A stretch of 64,000 nucleotides of DNA, from assembly GCA_963825595.1 (NCBI GenBank), contig CAWGUE010000030.1, forward strand, positions 124,001 through 188,000. Direction: 5' to 3'. Below the pieces are notes generated by a model. It was not told the DNA's origin and ran no database searches. It worked only from the letters and a program-made list of their open reading frames with translations. Shown here piece by piece: positions 1 to 9,114 of this stretch (within the stretch, counting starts at the first letter, position 1; each line of letters begins with the position of its first letter). The translations under genes were made by a program, and so were the position numbers. The DNA comes from JARFQH01 sp963825595. Its GTDB lineage: Bacteria > Desulfobacterota > Desulfobacteria > Desulfobacterales > SG8-13.

Positions 1-1
1 G

Positions 2-1519
2 CACCTCAACCGATTGGCGGCCAAAGTAAAAGAAGGGGTCGAAGCCGCCGATTTGGTGGGGATGCGTTTCAATACCGTTGGTGTCAGCGATGGCATTGCG
101 ATGGGAACCGAGGGTATGAGTTATTCTCTGCCGTCTCGGGATCTGATCGCCGACTCCATCGAAACAATGATGCGGGCCCATTGGTATGACGCCGCCATTT
201 CCATACCGGGATGCGATAAGAATATGCCCGGCTGCATGATCGCCATGGGCAGGCTCAATCGCCCGTCACTGATGATCTACGGCGGAACCATTCGTGCCGG
301 CCGGCACGACGGCCGCACTCTCGACATCGTCTCGGCCTTTCAGAGTTATGGCGAATACCTGGCGGGAACCATCGACGATGACGCCCGGCGGACCATCGTC
401 AAGAACAGCTGCCCCGGGCCCGGGGCCTGCGGCGGAATGTACACGGCCAATACCATGGCGTCGGCCATCGAAGCCATGGGCATGAGCCTGCCTTACAGCT
501 CGAGCACTCCGGCCGAAACGGAAGCGAAACTCGCGGAGTGCCGGCAGGCCGGCGAAACCATTCGTCATCTACTCGAACGGGACATCAAACCGCGCGACAT
601 CATGACCCGTAAGGCATTTGAAAACGCGATAACGGTCGTTGTCGCCCTTGGGGGAAGCACCAACGCCGTTTTACACTTGATCGCCATGGCTCGAGCAGTG
701 GATGTACCCTTGAGCCTGGAAGATTTTCAGAAGGTCAGCGACCGCGTCCCTTTGCTGGCCGATCTGAAGCCCAGCGGACGGTTTGTGCAGGAGGACCTGC
801 ACCGGGCCGGCGGCTTGCCGGCCGTGATGCGACGTTTGCTGAAGGCCGGTTTGCTGCACGGGGACTGCCTGACGGTCACCGGGAAAAGCCTGGCGGAAAA
901 CCTGGACGGTCTGCCGGATCTTGCCGACGGACAGGAAATCATTCGTTCTTTGAATGATCCGGTCAAGTCCACGGGACACCTTCAGATGCTTTACGGCAGC
1001 CTGGCTCCCGAAGGTGCGGTTGCCAAAATAACGGGGAAGGAAGGCACGTATTTTACGGGTCCGGCCAATGTCTTCGACTCGGAAGAAGCGATGCTCCGGG
1101 CGCTTGAAGAAAATCACATTCACAAAGGTGACGTCATCATTATCCGTTACGAGGGTCCCAAGGGAGGGCCCGGTATGCCGGAAATGCTGACACCGACTTC
1201 AGCCATCATGGGGGCCGGCCTGGGCGCGGATGTCGCCCTGCTGACCGATGGGCGATTCTCAGGGGGGTCACACGGATTTATCGTCGGCCACATCTGTCCC
1301 GAAGCTCAGGAGGGTGGCCCCATCGCCTTGGTTATGAATGGTGACCGGATCACAATCGATACCGAAAAAAAACGGATCGATCTGCATGTGGGCGATCAAA
1401 CCCTGGCTGAAAGGCGAAGCCAATGGAAGTCACCACCGTTCAAGGTCAACCGGGGTGCGCTGTATCGCTATATCAAAAACGTCCGGTCGGCTTCGGAGGG
1501 GTGTGTTACCGATGAGTAG
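2..1519 (+). CDS. ilvD: Dihydroxy-acid dehydratase, 5'-truncated by the window edge
   Basis: Third enzyme shared by the valine, leucine and isoleucine pathways; it dehydrates 2,3-dihydroxy acids to 2-keto acids with an Fe-S cluster in the cytoplasm. The frame is open from the first complete codon (reads HLNRLAAKVKEGV), so the start lies outside the window; about 505 of the usual 555-560 residues are present. Family signatures seen are CDKNMPGC and NSCPGPGACGGMYTAN, which carry cluster cysteines, then GGSTNAVLHL, and the C-terminal GRFSGGSHG block. The end (stop at 1517) is intact. The neighbours downstream are on the other strand, so it ends its transcription unit. The family call is secure; a sugar-acid dehydratase of the same family is the only alternative. 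Confidence 0.95.
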   Translation, partial: HLNRLAAKVKEGVEAADLVGMRFNTVGVSDGIAMGTEGMSYSLPSRDLIADSIETMMRAHWYDAAISIPGCDKNMPGCMIAMGRLNRPSLMIYGGTIRAGRHDGRTLDIVSAFQSYGEYLAGTIDDDARRTIVKNSCPGPGACGGMYTANTMASAIEAMGMSLPYSSSTPAETEAKLAECRQAGETIRHLLERDIKPRDIMTRKAFENAITVVVALGGSTNAVLHLIAMARAVDVPLSLEDFQKVSDRVPLLADLKPSGRFVQEDLHRAGGLPAVMRRLLKAGLLHGDCLTVTGKSLAENLDGLPDLADGQEIIRSLNDPVKSTGHLQMLYGSLAPEGAVAKITGKEGTYFTGPANVFDSEEAMLRALEENHIHKGDVIIIRYEGPKGGPGMPEMLTPTSAIMGAGLGADVALLTDGRFSGGSHGFIVGHICPEAQEGGPIALVMNGDRITIDTEKKRIDLHVGDQTLAERRSQWKSPPFKVNRGALYRYIKNVRSASEGCVTDE

Positions 1520-1581
1520 AACCCAAGTTGTGCGATTTCCAATTTTTATCCGCCTCAGGTGGGTCACCGCATCTCCCCGTA

Positions 1582-1719
1582 AGCGGGACCCGCATAGTTC
1601 ACTATAGCGGAACCACATTTTCTCCCGCAGGGCGGGATTTCGCTACACTCAACTTGCTCATCTGCGGCAACATCGCCAAAGGCGAGCAAGCCTTGAAAGT
1701 CGCTCAAATTGGATAGAAG
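1582..1719. repeat. Dispersed intergenic repeat, copy A
   Basis: Lies between ilvD and the convergent hydratase gene. The stretch from about 1618 to 1718 (ttctcccgc, then gggatttcgctac, aacttgctcatctgcggcaa, then cgctcaaatt and tagaag) recurs with few changes at 47550-47614. Copy A carries about 20 extra bases near 1673-1695 containing a short GGCGAGCAAGCC segment. The 5' part (gggacccgcatag) is also matched in copy B. It codes for nothing convincing. Probably a non-autonomous repeat or a decayed mobile sequence. Confidence 0.6.
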
Positions 1720-1732
1720 TATTTTCAAAGAT

Positions 1733-2494
1733 TCACTTTTTTCTTTGAGAAAAGTCATCGAGCGCTTCTAACCGTTCCGGTGCAGAGACGGTTGCCAGGC
1801 AGCACTCGACTTCGTAGTCCATGAGGGCCTCGAGGCTCACCTCGGAAGCCATGTTGACTCCTTTTTTGATCAACTTCACCGAGAAGGCGGAGTTTTTGGC
1901 AATCTTGGCGGCCAGATCGTAGGTGAAGGACAGCAGCTGTTCGTCGGGTACGACGTAATTGACGAGCCCGATACGCGCGGCTTCGGTTCCCGGGATGTTT
2001 TCAGCCGTAAAGAAGATCTCTTTGGCTTTCCCCGGTCCCACCAGATCGGAAAGCAATCGCATGGCCCCTCCGGTCACCGACGAAGACACGCGCGCCTCGG
2101 GGGATCCGAACTGGGCGCTCTCGGCCGCAACCCGGAGGTCGCAGGCCAATGCCAGCTCATACCCCGACCCAAGGGCGTAACCGTTAACAGCCGCAATCGT
2201 TGCCTTGGGAAGGCGAATCAGCTGCCTGGAAATTTCCTGAAGGTGCTCGAGATAGTCTCGATAGGCCGTTATCGTCCGTCCTTTCGAGTCTTTGAGGTCG
2301 GCCCCGGTGGAGAAGGCCCGCCCCTCGCCGGTGAGAACGAGTACTTTTATTTCCGGGTCGGCGACCGCGTCTTCCAAAGCGGTCCTGAGATCGAGCCACA
2401 ACTGCTTGTTCATGGCATTGAGGACCCTGGGACGGTTCAGTTTGATTGTCGCGATATTGTCGGCTTTTTCGTAAAGAATGCACTCGAAATTCAT
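1733..2494 (-). CDS. Enoyl-CoA hydratase/isomerase family protein
   Basis: Crotonase-fold enzyme of 253 residues, the usual length for the family, acting on acyl-CoA thioesters in the cytoplasm. The oxyanion-hole segment AFSTGADLKD is at residues 60-69. Both glutamates used by true hydratases are present: E113 in GSGYELALACD and E133 in GSPEARVS. A hydratase reaction is therefore more likely than a purely isomerase or hydrolase variant. A ribosome site (AAGGAGAGGAG-like) precedes the ATG. It starts 77 bases after the stop of the acyl-CoA synthetase on the same strand, so the two are probably co-transcribed and handle the same acyl-CoA. The substrate cannot be told from sequence. Confidence 0.9.
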   Translation of the reverse strand: MNFECILYEKADNIATIKLNRPRVLNAMNKQLWLDLRTALEDAVADPEIKVLVLTGEGRAFSTGADLKDSKGRTITAYRDYLEHLQEISRQLIRLPKATIAAVNGYALGSGYELALACDLRVAAESAQFGSPEARVSSSVTGGAMRLLSDLVGPGKAKEIFFTAENIPGTEAARIGLVNYVVPDEQLLSFTYDLAAKIAKNSAFSVKLIKKGVNMASEVSLEALMDYEVECCLATVSAPERLEALDDFSQRKK

Positions 2495-2571
2495 TTCTTC
2501 TCCTCTCCTTCCCTATAATTGCCTTGGGGCAGCCTTGCCGGATCAGAATTCCGCCGGCCTGCAGAGTTCGA

Positions 2572-4701
2572 TCAAGAAAGGATAACCCGGCAGTCCACTA
2601 TGGAAGCCCCTTTTTCATGAACAATGACAGGATTAAGGTCGATCTCCTTTATTTCGGGATGACACAGTGCCATTTGCGAGAGTTTTTGAATCGCTTCCCT
2701 GATGGCCACAATGTCCCTGGGGGCTTCTCCCCGGACGCCGGTGAGCACGCGGTATCCTTTGATCTCTCTGATCATTTCGTCGATATCCTCGCCGGTCAGA
2801 GGCGCCACCCGAAACGATACGTCTTTGAGAACCTCAACGAAGATGCCGCCGATCCCAAACATCAGGACCGGCCCGAAAATCGGATCGGTGGTCATCCCGA
2901 CGATGCACTCCCGGCCGCTGGCCGCCATGGGTGAAACGAGCAAGCCATCAATGCGGTCAGGATCTGTAACGGCCTTGGCCTTTTCCATAATATCGGCGAA
3001 GGCCGTCTTCACGTCCACATCGTTGGCGAGGTTGACCTTCACCCCCCCCACATCGGATTTGTGTAAAATATCCTGGCTTACGATTTTCAGCACTACCGGA
3101 AAACCGATCCGGGTGGCAATCCGGACGGCTTCCTGCTCGGTCGTTGCCAGTTCGCCGGGCAGCACGGGTAACCCATAAGCTTGGAGAAGGCGAATGCCCT
3201 CGGGCTCCAGCAGGCTCGACCGCCCCTCACTGCGGGCCGACTCGAGTACCTGCGCGGCTTCAGGCTGCGATTTGACAGCACCCGACGGTGCCGGTCGGCG
3301 CCTTCGCCGCTCGTTCGCCTCGTGGTAGTGCATCAAAGCCGACATGCAGTGCACCGCCCTTTCAGGTCCGTCGAAGGCAGGGATGGCATGTTCCTTCAGA
3401 ATCTCGAATGTCGGATAGGATGAAGCGGCAAAACTGGTGTTGATCACAAGTGGTTTGTTGTATCGCCTGACAAGTTCGGCCAACTCCCTGGCTGTCTGTT
3501 CCTCCAACTCGGCCACATGAGGGGCGATGATGTCACGGAAGCCACCGAAGAACCCGGTGATGAAAAGACCGTCTACGGCATCATCCTGCATGCACACCTT
3601 GCAGCACTCGGTAATCATGTGGGGGTTTTCCTCGGCAGTGCCGCCGTAATCGATAGGGTTCGATGCGGGCATGCCTTTTAATAGAAAAGGGCGGATGCTG
3701 TCCTGAGTTTTTTGTGAAAATACGGGCACCTCCAATCCGTAGCGTTCGGCATTGTCCGCTGCAACCGAATTGTCACCACCGCCTTCTGAAAGTATGGCCA
3801 GTCGCCGGCCCCGCGGTGCAGGGCACGATTGGAAGACATTGGCAATGTCGAAGAGTTCATCGGGGTTCGATACCCGGACGATCCCGGCCTGGCGGAAGGC
3901 CGCTTCCACAATGGCGTCGTCCCCCGCCAGAGAGCCGGTGTGAGACGCGGCGGCCCGCGCTCCGGCGCCTGTCCGGCCGACCTTGAGCGCAACGATCGGT
4001 TTGATCCTGGCCACCTCCCTGGCAACACGGACAAACGCGTTGCCTTCCCTTATCCCTTCGAGGTACATCGCAATGACTTTGGTTTCCGGGTCCTGCCCGA
4101 GGTAGGCGACATATTCGTGCAGCTTCACCCCAATGGCATTGCCGGCACTGATGATTCTGCTGAACCCCCCGCCTTTGACCTTGGCGTAATGGGTGAGGGA
4201 GTCGATAATATTGCCGCTTTGGGCCAGGACCGCCATGTGCCCTTTGGCAATTCCCGGGATCCCGAGGATATTCATCGAAACGCCGGCACTGAACATTCCG
4301 CTGCAGTTGGGCCCGATCACATAGACCCCTGCGTCGCGGGCCTTCCGCAGAATTTCAGCTTCGATCGCCTTCCCCTCGGCACCGCTCTCCCCCAGCCCGG
4401 CCGTAATGATCACGATCCCCTTGGCCCCTTTCCGGATGCTGCCGGCTACGGCATCGGGGATAAACCTGGCTGGAACGACGATCATCACCAAGTCGGCCTC
4501 GCCGTCGATATCGGATATGTCGGGGTACGCTTTTAATCCGAAGATCGTATCCCGTTTCGGATTGACAGGGTAAATCTTGCCGGTGAAGCGGCTCTCCACG
4601 AGACTCCGGGTCCGCCTTTCCCCGGCCTTACCGGGGACTTCCGAAGCACCGATGATAGCCACGGATTTGGGGTTGAGAACATCATTCAACGGATGCGTCA
4701 T
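2572..4701 (-). CDS. ADP-forming acetate/acyl-CoA synthetase (fused alpha-beta)
   Basis: Single-chain NDP-forming acyl-CoA ligase of 709 residues. Order: N-terminal CoA-binding Rossmann domain (about 1-130, starting with IIGASEVPGKAGE), succinyl-CoA-ligase-like flavodoxin domains (about 140-455) with SHTGSLAGDD around the phospho-histidine, then an ATP-grasp domain (about 490-700, GFPVVLKIVS, HKSDVGGVKVN, DLNPVIV). This is the fused form of the AcdA/AcdB type. In anaerobes the reaction conserves energy by coupling acyl-CoA cleavage to ADP phosphorylation, but it can run in the activation direction. It is followed by an enoyl-CoA hydratase in a likely two-gene operon for acyl-CoA metabolism. 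The acid used is unknown. Confidence 0.92.
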   Translation of the reverse strand: MTHPLNDVLNPKSVAIIGASEVPGKAGERRTRSLVESRFTGKIYPVNPKRDTIFGLKAYPDISDIDGEADLVMIVVPARFIPDAVAGSIRKGAKGIVIITAGLGESGAEGKAIEAEILRKARDAGVYVIGPNCSGMFSAGVSMNILGIPGIAKGHMAVLAQSGNIIDSLTHYAKVKGGGFSRIISAGNAIGVKLHEYVAYLGQDPETKVIAMYLEGIREGNAFVRVAREVARIKPIVALKVGRTGAGARAAASHTGSLAGDDAIVEAAFRQAGIVRVSNPDELFDIANVFQSCPAPRGRRLAILSEGGGDNSVAADNAERYGLEVPVFSQKTQDSIRPFLLKGMPASNPIDYGGTAEENPHMITECCKVCMQDDAVDGLFITGFFGGFRDIIAPHVAELEEQTARELAELVRRYNKPLVINTSFAASSYPTFEILKEHAIPAFDGPERAVHCMSALMHYHEANERRRRRPAPSGAVKSQPEAAQVLESARSEGRSSLLEPEGIRLLQAYGLPVLPGELATTEQEAVRIATRIGFPVVLKIVSQDILHKSDVGGVKVNLANDVDVKTAFADIMEKAKAVTDPDRIDGLLVSPMAASGRECIVGMTTDPIFGPVLMFGIGGIFVEVLKDVSFRVAPLTGEDIDEMIREIKGYRVLTGVRGEAPRDIVAIREAIQKLSQMALCHPEIKEIDLNPVIVHEKGASIVDCRVILS

Positions 4702-4845
4702 AACGATCTCCTGACACTCTGTGGGCGCATGATGCCGCCCGATGAATTCAAAGCCACCCGTGTTTCAGTGGCGGTGTGAATGGTTGGATGGATGATGCAG
4801 AATAACGGCACGATGTTAACCTGTCCAGAAGATAGCATTTAGTGC

Positions 4846-5148
4846 CTATCTATAAGAGGTTTGCGAGAAAGCATACTGAAACATCAGACGAATGCTGCGG
4901 CCGGAAACTTGAGGAGAATACCGCCCTGGCATAACCCAGCGTATAAGGCTGTTTATGGACAGGCACTCCTCATCTTCCAGCCGTCTCCATTCGGGTTGAA
5001 TCTGAACGTCGGGATCGGCAGTATCGAAGACAAAAGAAAGACTGGAAGGCAGGCTGTCTGTGAGAGTCCCTGCCTTATATTCCTCATAAATCTTTAACCT
5101 GATAGGTTCGTGTTTGTCAACAGTCCCGAACCAGGCGATGAGCATCAC
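4846..5148 (-). CDS. Hypothetical protein, doubtful
   Basis: A 100-codon frame starting GTG-ATG in the 590-base gap between the acyl-CoA synthetase and mscS-like genes. Composition looks protein-like (acidic and aromatic residues, no low complexity), but there is no clear ribosome site and the overlapping plus-strand frame 4861-5097 is of similar length. I do not recognise a family. It could be the remnant of a longer gene, as the frame stays open about 30 codons upstream of the start. Apart from this frame I see nothing definite in 4702-5292. Confidence 0.3.
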   Translation of the reverse strand: MMLIAWFGTVDKHEPIRLKIYEEYKAGTLTDSLPSSLSFVFDTADPDVQIQPEWRRLEDEECLSINSLIRWVMPGRYSPQVSGRSIRLMFQYAFSQTSYR

Positions 5149-5292
5149 GCCGAGGTACTTCCCGAAAGCGGTTTTTCGTATTTGACAACTGCCGTTATAA
5201 TCTTATTTTCACTCCAAATTATACTTTCCATCCCGCCATTTTCGTTAACTCCGGTAAACTTTTATCCGTGTCAAAGAAAGGGTTCGCTCAAC

Positions 5293-6117
5293 ATGAATAT
5301 CAACTTGGAAAGAATCTGGGAACTCGTCGCCGTTTGGGGAATCAAAGTCATTGCAGCAATAGCCATCTTCGTAATCGGTTTCTGGGTCGCCAGGCTCTTC
5401 AGGAAAATCATCGAAAAAGTTCTCTCGCACCGCAAAATGGATGCCACTATCGGCACTTTCGTCGCCAATCTGGTGTATTATGCGTTGCTGGCTTTCGTCA
5501 TCCTGGCCGCCCTCGGAAAGCTCGGTATCCAGACGACGTCATTCGTGGCAATCATCGGTGCCGCCGGTCTGGCGATCGGTCTGGCGCTGCAAGGCTCATT
5601 GGCAAACTTCGCCGCCGGATTTTTAATGATCATCTTCCGGCCCTTCAAAGTCGGTGATTTTATCGAGGGCGCCGGCACCGCCGGAACCGTCGAAAAGATT
5701 CAGATCTTCACCACCCAGATGCTGACACCCGACAACAAAACGGTCATCGTGCCCAACGCCAGCCTGACCGCCGGCAATATCGTCAATTACTCCACTACGG
5801 GCACGCGACGGGTCGATATGGTCTTCGGCATCGGCTACGAAGACGATATCGACAAAGCCAAGCAGATTATCTCCGAGGCCCTCGCCGCCGACGAGCGCAT
5901 TCTCAAAACCCCGGAACCCCTCATTGCCGTGTCCGAACTGGCGGACAGCAGCGTCAACCTCGTGGCCCGTCCCTGGGCCAATTACAAGGACTATTGGGGG
6001 GTACATTTCGCATTGACCGAAACGATCAAAAAGCGATTTGACCAGGAAGGGATCTCGATTCCCTATCCCCAGAGGGATATCCACGTGTACGAGCACAAAA
6101 CCGCATCCGTGTCCTAG
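5293..6117 (+). CDS. Small-conductance mechanosensitive channel, MscS family
   Basis: Inner-membrane channel that opens under tension to release osmolytes on hypo-osmotic shock. The protein has 274 residues (E. coli MscS has 286). Three membrane helices are visible at about 14-33, 57-77 and 85-113; the third is the Gly/Ala-rich pore helix (AAGLAIGLALQGSLANFAAG, residues 90-109). A beta domain follows (GDFIEG at 121-126, VIVPNASL at 151-158). The ATG at 5293 follows an AAAGAAAGGG ribosome site; the frame is open upstream to 5110 but that part is not membrane-protein-like. It appears monocistronic. Confidence 0.93.
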   Translation: MNINLERIWELVAVWGIKVIAAIAIFVIGFWVARLFRKIIEKVLSHRKMDATIGTFVANLVYYALLAFVILAALGKLGIQTTSFVAIIGAAGLAIGLALQGSLANFAAGFLMIIFRPFKVGDFIEGAGTAGTVEKIQIFTTQMLTPDNKTVIVPNASLTAGNIVNYSTTGTRRVDMVFGIGYEDDIDKAKQIISEALAADERILKTPEPLIAVSELADSSVNLVARPWANYKDYWGVHFALTETIKKRFDQEGISIPYPQRDIHVYEHKTASVS

Positions 6118-6389
6118 CATGCTTATGTCATGAGTTGCCTGAAAGGTGAAAATATTTCTGCCATTTTTTTTTGGCCAGACGCACAAGGTGTCTCGTTTGG
6201 TTTACTGTCCCCATGATATTCAACGTCTTGATGAAATAGGGGTTTATCCGTTCTGCTGAAAAAATTTCTCTAAACTTGCAAGAATGTGTCCATCAACCAA
6301 TCCGTGGGCGGGCACCAATGAGATAAGGCCTCCGATTGAAATCAACGAGCGGAACGGCAACAGGCTCTGGATCCGGCAGGTGTTGGTTT

Positions 6390-7127
6390 ATGTCACCATC
6401 CTATTTTGAAATCGCAGAACTCCTGCTCTCGTTAAAAGAATGCGTGGTGCTTTCCGGAGCCGGCATATCCGCCGAAAGCGGCATCCCAACCTTCCGTTCC
6501 AAAGGAGGGCTTTGGGACAAATACGACCCCACGGTGTACGCTTCCATCGAGGTGTTTCGCAGAGACCCGTCCAAATATTGGCAGATCCGGGGAGACTTCA
6601 TCCGGGATTACGACACCTATGAGCCAAACACCGCTCATCGGGCCCTGGTTGAACTGGAGCAGATGGGAATCGTGCGCCAGGTGATTACCCAGAATATCGA
6701 CGGCCTGCACCGTAAAGCCGGCAGCCGGGGGGTCGTTGAAATCCACGGCAGTCTCAGGGAAATCATCTGCCAGCAGTGCGGCCGGATCTACCTGGCCCCC
6801 AACATACCCGAAGGCCATCCGCCCCACTGCGCATGCGGAGGGGTTCTTAAACCAAACACGGTTCTTTTCGGCGAACCATTGCCGCCCGATGCACTGGAAA
6901 AAGCCATCCGCGAATCGAGCACATGCCGGGTCATGCTGGTGATCGGCACTTCGGCCGTTGTCTACCCCGCGGCTCAGCTGCCGGTGGTGGCAAAACAGCA
7001 CGGTGCAAAGATCGTGGAAATCAATATCGAGAGGGCATTTCCGGATGCCGACCATGTCGTTCTCGAAAAAGCCGGGACAGCGATGGCACGCATTCTGGAA
7101 GCCATAAAGTCGCGCCGGGCCGTCTAA
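6390..7127 (+). CDS. NAD-dependent protein deacylase, sirtuin (Sir2/CobB) family
   Basis: Removes acyl groups from lysines using NAD+, cytoplasmic. 245 residues from the ATG at 6390, with a GGCAGG ribosome site; the open frame reaches 6336 but the extra N-terminus is low-complexity. Motifs: GAGISAESGIPTFR (23-36), QNIDGLH (101-107), catalytic His119 in EIHGS, zinc cysteines C127, C130, C147 and C149, and GTS near the C-terminus. In CobB-type desuccinylases a Tyr/Arg pair lies after the Rossmann motif; Y45 and R67 are in that general area, but I cannot assign acyl specificity. Anaerobes that use acyl-CoA often carry such enzymes to reverse spontaneous acylation. Confidence 0.93.
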   Translation: MSPSYFEIAELLLSLKECVVLSGAGISAESGIPTFRSKGGLWDKYDPTVYASIEVFRRDPSKYWQIRGDFIRDYDTYEPNTAHRALVELEQMGIVRQVITQNIDGLHRKAGSRGVVEIHGSLREIICQQCGRIYLAPNIPEGHPPHCACGGVLKPNTVLFGEPLPPDALEKAIRESSTCRVMLVIGTSAVVYPAAQLPVVAKQHGAKIVEINIERAFPDADHVVLEKAGTAMARILEAIKSRRAV

Positions 7128-7233
7128 TGCGAATGCATTCATGAGTGGTGGTCTACCGAGCGGGTTTCAATTTTCAAATACCTTTTAAGTGGGTGCGATA
7201 GAGCACTTCATTGAACGGAAACAGGAGACACCA

Positions 7234-7551
7234 TTGCTCTCGAAAAAAACGATCGGCAAGCAAAACATCGTTCTGTTCGACCGTGATCGCAACGGAATAT
7301 TCATCCACAGGGACTGTCTGGCTAAACGGCCTTTCACCATCGGCGACCGGTTCAGCATTCACAAGGGCAAACGCGAGTTGTTTTCTCTCAAGATCAAAAA
7401 AAACGACCAGGGAGATATTCTACTGGACAAGAACGGAATTTTCATAAGCCGAAATCCACGGGTAGATATTCTACTCGGCGGAATATATGACGCGTTCGTT
7501 CTCGATCTTCCGAGCGACGATCCCGAGGTGATCATCCTCCGGCCGCAATAG
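7234..7551 (+). CDS. Conserved-looking hypothetical protein, about 105 aa
   Basis: Short basic/acidic soluble protein with no signal peptide or membrane helix and a beta-rich pattern (IVLFDRDRNGIFIHRD and a second similar ILLDKNGIFISRN, an internal near-repeat). The TTG at 7234 has an AGGAG ribosome site six bases upstream; a GTG at 7189 is in frame but lacks one. Codon use fits the neighbours. I do not recognise the family. The two D/N-K/R-NGIFI segments suggest a duplicated beta-hairpin unit, perhaps an FHA-like or small-barrel fold, but this is only an impression. Confidence 0.65.
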   Translation: MLSKKTIGKQNIVLFDRDRNGIFIHRDCLAKRPFTIGDRFSIHKGKRELFSLKIKKNDQGDILLDKNGIFISRNPRVDILLGGIYDAFVLDLPSDDPEVIILRPQ

Positions 7552-7597
7552 ACTTTAAAGCGAACATTTCCTCGATAGTATAAAATGATACTTAGCT

Positions 7598-8218
7598 ATG
7601 CGTTTGAATGCCTTTGAAAAAGCCTTGATGAACAACCCAGTCCGGGCAGCACTGCACCGGTGGGTGGAAGCCCGTGTTCTCAAACGCCTCGGCGGACGCA
7701 TGCAGGGTGGCCTGGCCCTCGAAATCGGGTGCGGCCGCGGAATCGGAGCCCGCATCGTAGTGGAGGAGTTCGGCGCAGACGCGGTGCACGCATTCGATCT
7801 CGATCCTCACATGGTGATGCTGGCCAGAAATGCCTTGCAATGCGCAGAGACGCACCCGTACCCGTCCTTCTGGGTGGGAAATGCGGTCGCCATTCCAGTT
7901 CAAGACAACAGCTATGATGCCGTGTTCGACTTCGGAGCCATTCACCATGTCATTCACTGGCGCAATGCCGTCAAAGAAGTTTACCGGGTACTCAAACCGG
8001 GGGGTCGATTCTATGTTGAAGAAATCCTCCGAAAGTATATCGTCCACCCACTATTTCGGCGGATCCTCGACCACCCTCAAGAGGATCGATTCGACCATGA
8101 CAGTTTTGCCAGCGAGCTCCAACGATGCGGTTTCAAACTCATCGATTCGGATCGCTTCATGCAGCTCTATGGATGGTTCATCGCCGACAAGCCAGGCATT
8201 TCAAATGGCCCATTCTAA
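7598..8218 (+). CDS. Class I SAM-dependent methyltransferase
   Basis: 206-residue protein with the SAM-binding motif I LEIGCGRGIG near residue 43, an acidic loop AFDLDP that would contact the ribose, and a motif FDFGAIHHV followed by VLKPGGRFYVEE (motif IV/V region of UbiE/COQ5-like Methyltransf_11 proteins). Substrate unknown. Its 3' end overlaps the possible start of the next gene (uracil-DNA glycosylase family), so the two are likely translated together. No ribosome site as strong as elsewhere is visible for the ATG at 7598. Confidence 0.85.
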   Translation: MRLNAFEKALMNNPVRAALHRWVEARVLKRLGGRMQGGLALEIGCGRGIGARIVVEEFGADAVHAFDLDPHMVMLARNALQCAETHPYPSFWVGNAVAIPVQDNSYDAVFDFGAIHHVIHWRNAVKEVYRVLKPGGRFYVEEILRKYIVHPLFRRILDHPQEDRFDHDSFASELQRCGFKLIDSDRFMQLYGWFIADKPGISNGPF

Positions 8219-8960
8219 GGCTTCACCCTCGAAAATGAAACTGTTTGGCATCACAGATGATTTGATTGAGGAACTGGCGGATTTGAATTTCGACCCGCCG
8301 GTGAGCCATGTCTACAACCCCCTCGTCTACGCCCGTAAGGCTTACGATGTCTACTTGAGCCGTTACGCTGCCCTTCCCAAGGAAATCGTATTGGTGGGAA
8401 TGAATCCGGGTCCCTGGGGCATGGCCCAATCCGGCGTTCCTTTTGGAGAGATCGATGTGGTCAAAAACTGGTTGCAAATCGAAACGGATATCGGCATTCC
8501 GCGGGAAATGCATCCCAAAAAGCCGGTAACAGGCTTTGCCTGTACAAGAAGTGAAGTCAGCGGCAAACGCCTGTGGGGATGGGCCCGCAAGTCCTTTGGC
8601 ACTCCGGGCAATTTTTTCAAACGATTTTTCGTTGCCAATTACTGCCCGCTCCTTTTTCTGGATTCAGGCGGCCGCAACCTGACGCCCTCCAGTTTCAGAA
8701 TAGCCGCGAGAAAACCGCTGTTGGACGTCTGCGATCGGGCCCTGCGTCGAACCATCGCTTACCTGAACCCCCGGTATGTCATCGGTGTCGGTACCTTTGC
8801 CAGGGATCGCGCCATAGAGGCTTTGGCCGGGATGGAACTTATCATTGGCGGCATGACCCACCCCAGCCCGGCCAACCCGAAGGCCAATCGCGGCTGGGAA
8901 GAGGCCATCGGAAAGGAACTCGCCGCTATCGGCATTACGTTCAAAAGTGCAGAATGGTAA
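8205..8960 (+). CDS. SMUG1-like single-strand-selective uracil-DNA glycosylase
   Basis: Base-excision-repair enzyme removing uracil or oxidised pyrimidines from DNA. The diagnostic blocks are present: GMNPGPWGMAQSGVPFGE (human SMUG1 has GMNPGPFGMAQTGVPFGE at the same place) and the C-terminal HPSPANP that inserts into the DNA and carries the catalytic-site histidine. About 251 residues from the ATG at 8205, or 241 from the ATG at 8235 (reads MKLFGITDD). I give the longer form because its ATG lies just before the upstream stop, giving a 14-base overlap, but the shorter start is as plausible. SMUG1 is less common in bacteria than Ung, and is known in some Proteobacteria. Confidence 0.9.
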   Translation: MAHSKASPSKMKLFGITDDLIEELADLNFDPPVSHVYNPLVYARKAYDVYLSRYAALPKEIVLVGMNPGPWGMAQSGVPFGEIDVVKNWLQIETDIGIPREMHPKKPVTGFACTRSEVSGKRLWGWARKSFGTPGNFFKRFFVANYCPLLFLDSGGRNLTPSSFRIAARKPLLDVCDRALRRTIAYLNPRYVIGVGTFARDRAIEALAGMELIIGGMTHPSPANPKANRGWEEAIGKELAAIGITFKSAEW

Positions 8961-9114
8961 ATGTGTATATAAACGCAGCGCCGGCCTCGAGGCGGCGCGG
9001 CCCGGTGGCCGGGATGTGGGAAGAGCGGTATCGGTGAAAAAGGAAATAGCGGCCCTTGCCGCCCTCAACACGGCAATAGGAAGGTGTGGCCGCCGATTGA
9101 CAAGCGAGGGGATC

